Of a DNA stretch of 6,950 nt, positions 1 to 5,250 are shown in pieces. How positions within the stretch are numbered: the stretch's first letter is position 1; each line of letters starts with the position of its first letter. The notes beneath the pieces are model-generated. The model saw only the letters and a program-made list of their open reading frames with translations, did not search any database and was not told where the DNA came from. This DNA is from an uncultured Planctomycetaceae bacterium (GTDB lineage Bacteria > Planctomycetota > Planctomycetia > Pirellulales > Thermoguttaceae): assembly GCA_947307005.1 (NCBI GenBank), contig CAMZHY010000193.1:1-6950 (forward strand), in the 5' to 3' direction. Made by a program: the position numbers and the translations under genes.

Positions 1-5
1 GTTTC

Positions 6-602
6 ATGCCTCAGATTGCTCTCATCGGTATTGTCGTCGTCGTCCCCCTCGTTGCCGTTCTTTGGGCCGCAGGCGTTTATAACTCTCTTGTGACGCTAAG
101 AAATCGGTATAAGAACGCCTTTTCACAGATCGACGTTCAGTTAAAGCGTCGTTATGACTTGATTCCGAACCTCGTTGAATCGGTGCGAGGCGTTCTCAAG
201 TACGAAACGGAAACGCTCGAGGCCGTCATTCGCGCTCGCGGCGCCGCGTTTGCCGCAAATCAGAGCGCCGTAATGAATCCTGGCGACCGTAACGCAATGA
301 ACAAACTGAGCGCCGCGGAGGGCGCTCTTGGCTCCGCGCTTGGAAGACTCATTGCCGTCGCCGAATCATATCCCGATCTTAAAGGCAATCAGAATATGCT
401 CGCGCTTCAGGAGGAGTTGAGTTCGACGGAGAACAAGATTAGCTTTGCCCGTCATAACTATAACGACAGCGTTACGCGTTACAATACGAAGCGCGAACAC
501 TTTCCGACGGTTATTTTTGCGGCGATTTTTAACTTCGGAGAAGCGGCTCTCTTTGAGATTGAGAACACGCTTGAACGCGAAGCGCCGAAGGTTCAGTTCT
601 GA
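6..602 (+). CDS. lemA: LemA family membrane protein
   Basis: This 198-residue protein matches the LemA family. A hydrophobic membrane segment at about residues 4-24 is followed by the family signature: YNSLVTLRNRYKNAFSQID, then VQLKRRYDLIPNLVESVRGV, at about residues 25-65. The remainder is a predicted alpha-helical bundle ending in a conserved-type tail (ENTLEREAPKVQF). LemA proteins are anchored by the N-terminal helix with the helical domain outside the cytoplasm. Their biochemical role is not settled, but they are commonly encoded next to an M48 metallopeptidase, as here, where the peptidase gene starts 27 bases after the stop. The two are probably co-transcribed. The length is normal for the family (about 180-200). 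Only five bases precede the ATG, so the ribosome binding site is outside the window and a slightly longer N-terminus cannot be excluded. Confidence 0.93.
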   Translation: MPQIALIGIVVVVPLVAVLWAAGVYNSLVTLRNRYKNAFSQIDVQLKRRYDLIPNLVESVRGVLKYETETLEAVIRARGAAFAANQSAVMNPGDRNAMNKLSAAEGALGSALGRLIAVAESYPDLKGNQNMLALQEELSSTENKISFARHNYNDSVTRYNTKREHFPTVIFAAIFNFGEAALFEIENTLEREAPKVQF

Positions 603-629
603 GATGTTGCGTCTAGAACGAGGTGCGAT

Positions 630-2696
630 ATGGATTTCTTCGAGCGTCAAGATAAATCACGGGCGGCTTCTGTTCGCTTGACCGCTCTGTTTTCCATTTC
701 CGTCTTTCTAACTTTCTTGACCGTCCACGTTTTAATTGTCTCCGTATGCGCTTTTTTCCTACCGTCAGAATCATCCGCCCCTGTTGCGCAAGGCGAGACG
801 AATCCTGGCGGTTCAGTGGTTTATGTTGATCCGCAGTCGGCTTTTATCGATCGGAACGTGTTGAACCCAGCCTTTCTTTTTATCGATTTTCTTATTGTCG
901 GCGGACTTGTTCTCGGTTCTGCGGCGGTACGTTTTTCGAAGCTTAAGTCAGCGGGAGTTGAGGGCGTCGCAGTCGCGCTTGGCGGCGTCCCCGTTTTACG
1001 CGGCGCGACTGAAGCGCGTAGCCGACGTTTGTACAACGTCGTCGAGGAGATCGCGATCGCTTCCGGGACGCCGACTCCGCGCGTTTTTGTTTTGGAGGGC
1101 GTGAAGAGCGTCAACGCGTGCGCCGTTGGAACGTGTCCAAGCGACGCCGCCGTTTGTGTGACGCGCGGCGCGTTGGATATTCTTAACCGCGACGAGCTTC
1201 AAGGGGTTGTCGCTCACGAATTTAGTCATATTTTGAATAACGACGTCCGGCTCAATATGCGCCTGATCGGAATGCTGTTTGGTCTTGAGGTTTTAACGAT
1301 CGTCGCTATTTGGATGATGCGATCCGTCCTCGAGGAATATCGGCTCTTTTTTCTTGCTGTCGTCGGACTTATACTTTTCTGCATAGGAGCGATAGGCCTC
1401 TTTTTTGCGAATATCATTCGCGCGGCGATTTCTCGTCAGCGTGAATATCTCGCCGACGCGTCCGCCGTACAGTATACGCGCAATCCCCTCGGATTATCGG
1501 GCGCTCTCAAAAAAATCGGGTGCGCTAACGTCGGTTCCGCCATCGCTTCTTCGAGTTGCGAACAAGCGTCTCATATGTTTTTTAGCTCTGTTTTTAGACC
1601 GGGCTTCCTTCAAAATCTTTATCGCACCCATCCGCCTATTGCTAAACGAATTAAAGTTGTTGATCCAACTTTTGACGGCGTTTTTCCCGCCGACGTTGAC
1701 GTCTCCGACCTTAAAACAGCGTCTCTTGGCGCCGACGTGGAGGACGTCGCCGTTTTTGCCGTAAATCAGAGCGAGAACGCGCAGAAGAAGCCGTCCTTGT
1801 CGACTTCAGACTCTTCTACCCAAGTTCGACGTAGCCTTGACGCTGCCACGACGGAATTAAAAGATTCATCTCCAACCAGTCCTTCGTCGCTCTATGGAGG
1901 TTGGGCGCGTAAAGACAACGCTCATAACGGTATTAGAATTGCGCCCAGTCTTCTTGAACCTGTTCCGTCCGTTATCGATCAATTCCTTGTCGACGCTTCA
2001 AGAGCCTGTTCCGTATTTTATGCCGTTCTTTTAAGTCATGACGCGACAATTAAGGCGCGCCAGTTGGCTCTTGTCAATCGCGTTGAGAATCAGGAAACGC
2101 TGAGACTTTTGGAAGAAATATCGCCGTCGATACGATCTCTTTCCGCTCCCGCGCGGCTACTCGCCGTTCGGCTTGCGACGCCTTTGATTAAAAATATGAC
2201 GCTCGATCAATACAAGCTGTTCCGAAATACTGTCGTTGAATTTTGCGCTGCGGACGGTCGACTTGATTTTTTTGAGTATACGTTGCAAATGGTCGCGCTA
2301 AGGGAACTTGACCTATTTTTTAGGATTTCGCCTCCAATGAGCGCGAAGTATCGTGATTTTACCTTGATCGAAGGGCGCTTTAAAACGGTTCTTGTCGCTC
2401 TTGCGTACGAAAGCGAAGGTCAAACAGAAGCGGCTGAGAAAGCTTTTCATGAAGGTTGCGCCGTTCTGGGATATTTGACCGACTTTCCCAAGACGCGAGA
2501 TTATACGCTCCAGTCGTTTACGGACGCGCTCCTTGATTTGGGGTATTGTTCGCCTCAGTTGAAGAAGCTGATTCTTCAAGCTTGTTGGCGTTGTATTCTT
2601 CACGACGGCGCCGTGACTGAACGCGAATCGGCTCTTCTGAGCATTATCGCCGCCGCTCTAGGAGCGCCCGCGCCAATCTGGCGGGATTGGAAGTAA
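630..2696 (+). CDS. Membrane-bound M48 family zinc metallopeptidase with C-terminal TerB-like region
   Basis: This 688-residue integral-membrane protease is related to HtpX/Ste24. Hydrophobic segments lie at about residues 17-44 and 79-100 before the catalytic part, and at about 212-232 and 240-263 after it. The zinc site is HEFSH (H196, E197, H200). The third ligand is probably E272 in the EYLADA motif, which is the M48 ExxxD pattern. M48 enzymes of this type cleave membrane or misfolded proteins. The catalytic part ends near residue 345 (RTHPPIAKRIKVVDP). A polar, probably disordered linker of about 345-435 follows, then a helical C-terminal region up to 688. That region has two acidic turns, ADGRLDFFE at 541-549 and HDGAVTERE at 658-666, which resemble the metal-binding turns of TerB/DjlA-type domains; this is my inference. 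The start is supported by GAGG at 620-623. The protein is far longer than HtpX (about 290 residues). The short spacer after lemA suggests an operon. No convincing intrinsic terminator follows it. Confidence 0.92.
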   Translation: MDFFERQDKSRAASVRLTALFSISVFLTFLTVHVLIVSVCAFFLPSESSAPVAQGETNPGGSVVYVDPQSAFIDRNVLNPAFLFIDFLIVGGLVLGSAAVRFSKLKSAGVEGVAVALGGVPVLRGATEARSRRLYNVVEEIAIASGTPTPRVFVLEGVKSVNACAVGTCPSDAAVCVTRGALDILNRDELQGVVAHEFSHILNNDVRLNMRLIGMLFGLEVLTIVAIWMMRSVLEEYRLFFLAVVGLILFCIGAIGLFFANIIRAAISRQREYLADASAVQYTRNPLGLSGALKKIGCANVGSAIASSSCEQASHMFFSSVFRPGFLQNLYRTHPPIAKRIKVVDPTFDGVFPADVDVSDLKTASLGADVEDVAVFAVNQSENAQKKPSLSTSDSSTQVRRSLDAATTELKDSSPTSPSSLYGGWARKDNAHNGIRIAPSLLEPVPSVIDQFLVDASRACSVFYAVLLSHDATIKARQLALVNRVENQETLRLLEEISPSIRSLSAPARLLAVRLATPLIKNMTLDQYKLFRNTVVEFCAADGRLDFFEYTLQMVALRELDLFFRISPPMSAKYRDFTLIEGRFKTVLVALAYESEGQTEAAEKAFHEGCAVLGYLTDFPKTRDYTLQSFTDALLDLGYCSPQLKKLILQACWRCILHDGAVTERESALLSIIAAALGAPAPIWRDWK

Positions 2697-2739
2697 AAAA
2701 TTGTTTTTCAGCGAGAAGGTTTTTTTAGTCGTCGTCTTT

Positions 2740-2748
2740 TGCTATAAT
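2740..2748 (+). promoter_or_regulatory. Extended -10 promoter of the first hydrolase gene
   Basis: The sequence TGCTATAAT is a perfect extended -10 element (TGn followed by TATAAT). It lies 79 bases upstream of the start codon at 2828 in the only spacer between the peptidase and hydrolase genes. The -35 zone is a T-rich run rather than a TTGACA match, which is common when an extended -10 is present. The same element in the same relative place before the second paralogue (4102-4110) supports it by duplication. It implies a leader of about 70-75 bases. Confidence 0.7.
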
Positions 2749-2762
2749 GACCAAATACAGTG

Positions 2763-2796
2763 CGCGCGTTGACGTTCGAGTTGTAGACGACGCGCG
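2763..2796 (+). promoter_or_regulatory. GC-rich inverted repeat in the leader of the first hydrolase gene
   Basis: CGCGCGT (2763-2769) is the exact reverse complement of ACGCGCG (2790-2796), giving a 7-bp stem with a 20-base loop inside the predicted untranslated leader. No T-run follows, so it is not a terminator. It could be an RNA hairpin or an operator-like site, or it could be chance in this CGCG-rich genome. The leader of the second paralogue has a different palindrome at a comparable place (4145-4158). Confidence 0.3.
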
Positions 2797-2827
2797 ACGC
2801 TTCACTTTGCCAAGTTAGGAAAGAATC

Positions 2828-3772
2828 ATGGATCGCAGAACTTTTTTGTTGTCAAGTCTTGTCGCCCCTTTCTTCTTCAAAGCTGGCGGTTCTGTAATGG
2901 CGGCCGTTACTTATAACGCCTCCGACGCGTCGATCACGATGAATTTCGCCGACGATCCCAACGCGCCCGCGATGACGTTGTGGCAGCTCCCGAGTCAGCA
3001 TGGTCCGCAGATGATGGGATACGTTCTTCGAACTTCCAACGGTCAGACGATTGTTTTCGACGGCGGTTGGAAGCAGGAAGCTCCGTACTTGATCGACATT
3101 CTTCAAAAAGAATGCAGCGGCAAGGTTGACGCGTGGTTTTTGACGCACGCGCATCTCGACCACTGCGGCGCTCTTGCCGAGATTCTTACGACTTCTCCCG
3201 ACGCGCTCGAGATTAAAGAACTGTACTATAATTTCCCGGAACAGAAATGGCTCGACGAACACGAAAAGGGATCGAAGGGCGAAACCGCGATTATTTTCGA
3301 CGGTCTTGCTAAATTCGAAGGCGCTAAGAAACCCGAACCCGGTCAGATTTTTGAATATGGCCCTCTTAAGATGGAATGTCTCAACGACTTCGATCTTTCG
3401 TTGACAATGAACGCGATCAACAACTCGTCGATCTGCTACCGTCTCGACGTCGCGGGGAAATCGATTCTCATCCTTGGCGATCTTGGTTACGAAGGGGGCG
3501 ATCGTTTGCTTAAAGCACAAGGCGCCAAGCTTGACTGCGACTTCTGCCAGATGGCGCATCATGGACAGCAAGGCGTTCGTCGTTCTTTCTATGAGGCGGT
3601 AAAACCGCGTTTTACGCTGTGGGCGACTCCCGATTGGTTATGGCGCAACGATTCGGGCAAGGGCGACGGTTCCGGGCCGTTCAAGACGTTGGACACGCGT
3701 AGCTGGTGCGCCGAACTTGGAGTGGAACAATACTTTGTTTCTAAGGACGGACTCATAAAGTTGACGTTCTGA
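2828..3772 (+). CDS. Exported metallo-beta-lactamase-fold hydrolase, ComEC-like (copy 1)
   Basis: This 314-residue metallo-beta-lactamase-superfamily protein has an N-terminus of Tat type: RR at residues 3-4 in DRRTFLL, a hydrophobic stretch, and a VMA/A cleavage-like site near residue 25. It is therefore probably exported folded with its metals. The core has the dinuclear-metal signature HAHLDH (H107, H109, D111, H112) after IVFDGG, then ILGDL (D218) and AHHG (H244-H245). This motif set resembles the hydrolase domain of ComEC-type proteins. The ComEC membrane channel is absent, so this is a stand-alone enzyme. The substrate is unknown; a phosphodiester or nucleotide is a family-based guess. 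AGGAA at 2817-2821 is the ribosome binding site. It has its own promoter and an intrinsic terminator at 3842-3880, so it is probably monocistronic. It is about 84% identical (about 50 differences in 314, hand count) to the next hydrolase gene, by tandem duplication. Confidence 0.9.
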   Translation: MDRRTFLLSSLVAPFFFKAGGSVMAAVTYNASDASITMNFADDPNAPAMTLWQLPSQHGPQMMGYVLRTSNGQTIVFDGGWKQEAPYLIDILQKECSGKVDAWFLTHAHLDHCGALAEILTTSPDALEIKELYYNFPEQKWLDEHEKGSKGETAIIFDGLAKFEGAKKPEPGQIFEYGPLKMECLNDFDLSLTMNAINNSSICYRLDVAGKSILILGDLGYEGGDRLLKAQGAKLDCDFCQMAHHGQQGVRRSFYEAVKPRFTLWATPDWLWRNDSGKGDGSGPFKTLDTRSWCAELGVEQYFVSKDGLIKLTF

Positions 3773-3841
3773 TTTTGCTTTTGTTTCCCTTCCTTCTTAA
3801 AGGAGGCGTCGAAACGATCCGCGCCCGAGCGGTCTGACGAT

Positions 3842-3880
3842 CGGACGCGAAGTTACGCAGGCTTCGCGTCCGTCTTTTTT
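3842..3880 (+). terminator. Intrinsic terminator after hydrolase copy 1
   Basis: There is a perfect 11-bp stem, CGGACGCGAAG (3842-3852) pairing with CTTCGCGTCCG (3862-3872), with a 9-base loop. TCTTTTTT follows at 3873-3880. This is a textbook rho-independent terminator 70 bases after the stop codon. It sits just before the kinase pseudogene, so transcription of copy 1 should stop here. The homologous hairpin after copy 2 (5200-5230) has lost the T-run. Confidence 0.88.
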
Positions 3881-3894
3881 GCGAGGAAAATCAA

Positions 3895-4095
3895 GTGGAG
3901 ATAGCGACTAATTCCATCGTCAAGAACGGCAGTCGCGAGATGCGCGGCAGAACGTTGAGAGATTAAGCGATTATCCGACGGATCGGCGGCGGACTACTTC
4001 TGCGTTTTTCTCGCGAAACGAACGCTCTCGGTCGCAAAACTCGAGCGTTCCCCAACGTTGTGAAAATCTACGAGGTCGTTCACGTCGTCGACTTC
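3895..4095 (+). pseudogene. Decayed 5' fragment of a Ser/Thr kinase gene (duplicate of 5251-5808)
   Basis: This stretch aligns with the start of the intact kinase gene in three blocks: 3895-4037 with 5251-5396, 4041-4077 with 5486-5520, and 4078-4095 with 5791-5808. Translation in the original frame gives recognisable kinase words: EIATNS (kinase ESATNS), AIIRRIGGG (identical, glycine loop), NVVKIYEV (NVVRIYEV) and HVVDF (identical, part of the DFG motif). The ATG has become GTG. Codon 24 has changed from TAC to TAA (3964-3966). Small deletions of 2 and 1 bases follow the glycine loop, and about 89 and 270 bases are missing between blocks, removing the catalytic Lys and HRD regions. No kinase could be made. 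The third block is only 18 bases (16 identical) and is the weakest. The fragment was left by tandem duplication and lies behind an intact terminator, so it is probably not transcribed. Confidence 0.88.
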
Positions 4096-4101
4096 TCCTT
4101 T

Positions 4102-4110
4102 TGGTATAAT
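4102..4110 (+). promoter_or_regulatory. Extended -10 promoter of the second hydrolase gene
   Basis: TGGTATAAT is a perfect extended -10 element 74 bases before the start codon at 4185. It corresponds to TGCTATAAT at 2740-2748 and has the same CTTTTG-type flank. It lies 6 bases beyond the last recognisable kinase-remnant sequence, so the promoter begins right at the duplication junction. No good -35 hexamer is visible. Conservation of the element while the surrounding leader diverged suggests that it is functional. Confidence 0.68.
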
Positions 4111-4144
4111 CAATCGTAGTCGCTTCGCGCTCGGCGTTCCTTTT

Positions 4145-4158
4145 AACGACGCGTCGTT
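4145..4158 (+). promoter_or_regulatory. 14-bp perfect palindrome in the leader of the second hydrolase gene
   Basis: AACGACGCGTCGTT equals its own reverse complement. It lies between the predicted transcription start and the ribosome binding site of the second hydrolase gene. It could be an operator for a dimeric regulator. The first copy has the related but imperfect GACGACGCGCGACG in the same region, so the symmetry is not conserved, and CGACG words are frequent in this genome. The role is unproven. Confidence 0.3.
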
Positions 4159-4184
4159 TTAATCGATCAAATAAGGAAATAATT

Positions 4185-5129
4185 ATGGATCGTAGATCTT
4201 TTTTACTTTCAGGTCTTGCCGTTCCCTTCCTCTTTAAGTCGGGCAAGACCGTTATGGCGGCCGCTACCTACAACGCCTCCGACGCGTCGATTACGATGAA
4301 TTTTGCCGACGATCCGAACGCGCCCGCGATGACGTTGTGGCAGTTTCCGAACCGACAGAATCCTCAGATGATGTGTTACGTCCTCCGGACTTCAAACGGT
4401 CAGACGATCGTTTTCGACGGCGGCAGGAAGTACGACGTGCCTTATCTCGTCGATCTTTTGAAGAAAGAATGCGACGGCAAGGTTGACGCTTGGTTCCTGA
4501 CGCACGCGCATAACGACCACTGCGGCGCGCTTGCCGATATCCTCTTAAATTCTCCCGACGCAATCGAAATCAAGGATCTGTACTATAACTTCCCCGAGCA
4601 GGAATGGCTCGACACGTACGAAGAGAGCGATAAGGCGTTTACCGCGGTTATTTTCGACGGTCTAGCAAAGTTTAAAGGCGCCAAGAAGCCCGAGCCCGGT
4701 CAGACGTTCGAATATGGTCCGCTCAAGATGGAATGTCTCAACGACTTCGATCTTTCGCTACATATGAACGCGATTAATAACTCGTCGATTTGCTATCGTC
4801 TCGACGTCGCCGGCAAGTCGATTCTCATCCTCGGCGATCTCGGTTACGAGGGGGGCGATCGCGTTCTTGAGGCGCAGAGGGACAAACTTGATTGCGATTT
4901 CTGCCAGATGGCGCACCATGGACAGCAGGGCGTGCGTCGCTCGTTCTACGAGGCGGTTAAACCGCGTTTTACGCTGTGGCCGACCCCCGATTGGCTGTGG
5001 CGGAACGATTCGGGCAAGGGCGACGGTTCCGGACCGTTCAAGACGTGCGACACGCGCATTTGGGCCGCCGAACTTGGCGTAGAGCAATATTTTGTCGCCA
5101 AGGACGGGCTCATTAAGCTGACGTTCTGA
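4185..5129 (+). CDS. Exported metallo-beta-lactamase-fold hydrolase, ComEC-like (copy 2)
   Basis: This 314-residue paralogue of the 2828-3772 product aligns without gaps. The export signal has the same design (RR at 3-4 in DRRSFLL, cleavage-like site near residue 25), again Tat-like. All metal-site residues are kept: HAHNDH (H107, H109, D111, H112), ILGDL (D218) and AHHG (H244-H245). Differences are uneven, about 39 in residues 1-164 and 11 in 165-314. They include L110N inside the metal motif and W80R just after IVFDGG, so substrate preference may have shifted. AAGGAA at 4173-4178 is the ribosome binding site, 6 bases from the ATG. It has its own promoter. The kinase gene follows after 121 bases with no clear promoter of its own and only a weakened terminator hairpin between, so the two may share a transcript. 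The substrate is unknown. Confidence 0.9.
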   Translation: MDRRSFLLSGLAVPFLFKSGKTVMAAATYNASDASITMNFADDPNAPAMTLWQFPNRQNPQMMCYVLRTSNGQTIVFDGGRKYDVPYLVDLLKKECDGKVDAWFLTHAHNDHCGALADILLNSPDAIEIKDLYYNFPEQEWLDTYEESDKAFTAVIFDGLAKFKGAKKPEPGQTFEYGPLKMECLNDFDLSLHMNAINNSSICYRLDVAGKSILILGDLGYEGGDRVLEAQRDKLDCDFCQMAHHGQQGVRRSFYEAVKPRFTLWPTPDWLWRNDSGKGDGSGPFKTCDTRIWAAELGVEQYFVAKDGLIKLTF

Positions 5130-5199
5130 TTTTGTTTTGTTTCGTCGCCGCTCTCGAAGACGGTTGGCGAAACGAACCGCGCCCTAGCGGTCTTTCAGT

Positions 5200-5238
5200 C
5201 GGACGCGAAGGCGTTCAGGCTTCGCGTTCGTCATTTAC
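5200..5238 (+). terminator. Degraded terminator hairpin between hydrolase copy 2 and the kinase
   Basis: CGGACGCGAAG (5200-5210) pairs with CTTCGCGTTCG (5220-5230). This is an 11-bp stem with one G-T pair and a 9-base loop, homologous to the terminator at 3842-3880. The following bases are TCATTTAC instead of TCTTTTTT, so the U-tract needed for efficient release is broken. It probably permits readthrough into the kinase gene, whose ribosome binding site lies immediately after it. It may instead act as an mRNA-processing or stability structure. Confidence 0.5.
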
Positions 5239-5250
5239 GAGGAGAATCAA

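Larger units (their letters stand above)
2728..4095 (+). repeat. Tandem duplication, left unit (promoter, hydrolase copy 1, hairpin, kinase remnant)
   Basis: This segment is collinear with 4084-5808. It contains the extended -10 promoter, a leader, the hydrolase gene, a spacer of 122 bases with a hairpin (121 bases in the other copy) and then kinase 5' sequence. The left edge is placed at the GTCGTCG word 6 bases upstream of the extended -10, because sequence further left shows no similarity that I can see. The unit is shorter than its partner mainly because of two deletions in the kinase remnant. Exact edges are uncertain by tens of bases. Confidence 0.8.

Noticed and set aside
2665..2696. 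Possible terminator hairpin at the end of the M48 gene (CCCGCGCC/GGCGGG)
   Set aside because: The stem is bulged, lies inside the coding sequence and is followed by an A-run rather than a T-run, so it is weak evidence.
2852..3571. Long open frame on the minus strand (239 codons) inside hydrolase copy 1
   Set aside because: It lies wholly opposite a gene with clear metal motifs and export signal, its product resembles no family I know, and it is not preserved as a full-length frame opposite the paralogous copy. It is a shadow of codon bias.
3799..3806. Perfect Shine-Dalgarno word AAAGGAGG in the spacer after hydrolase copy 1
   Set aside because: No ATG, GTG or TTG with an open frame follows at a usable distance, and the matching site after copy 2 is not conserved.
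3895..3966. GTG-initiated 23-codon peptide with a good GAGGA ahead of it
   Set aside because: It is the truncated N-terminus of the duplicated kinase. The start signals are inherited from that gene and it sits behind a strong terminator.
3971..4246. Minus-strand open frame covering much of the spacer between the hydrolases
   Set aside because: It overlaps the kinase relic, the promoter and the start of hydrolase copy 2. Its translation is arginine-rich low-complexity sequence without a convincing ribosome binding site.
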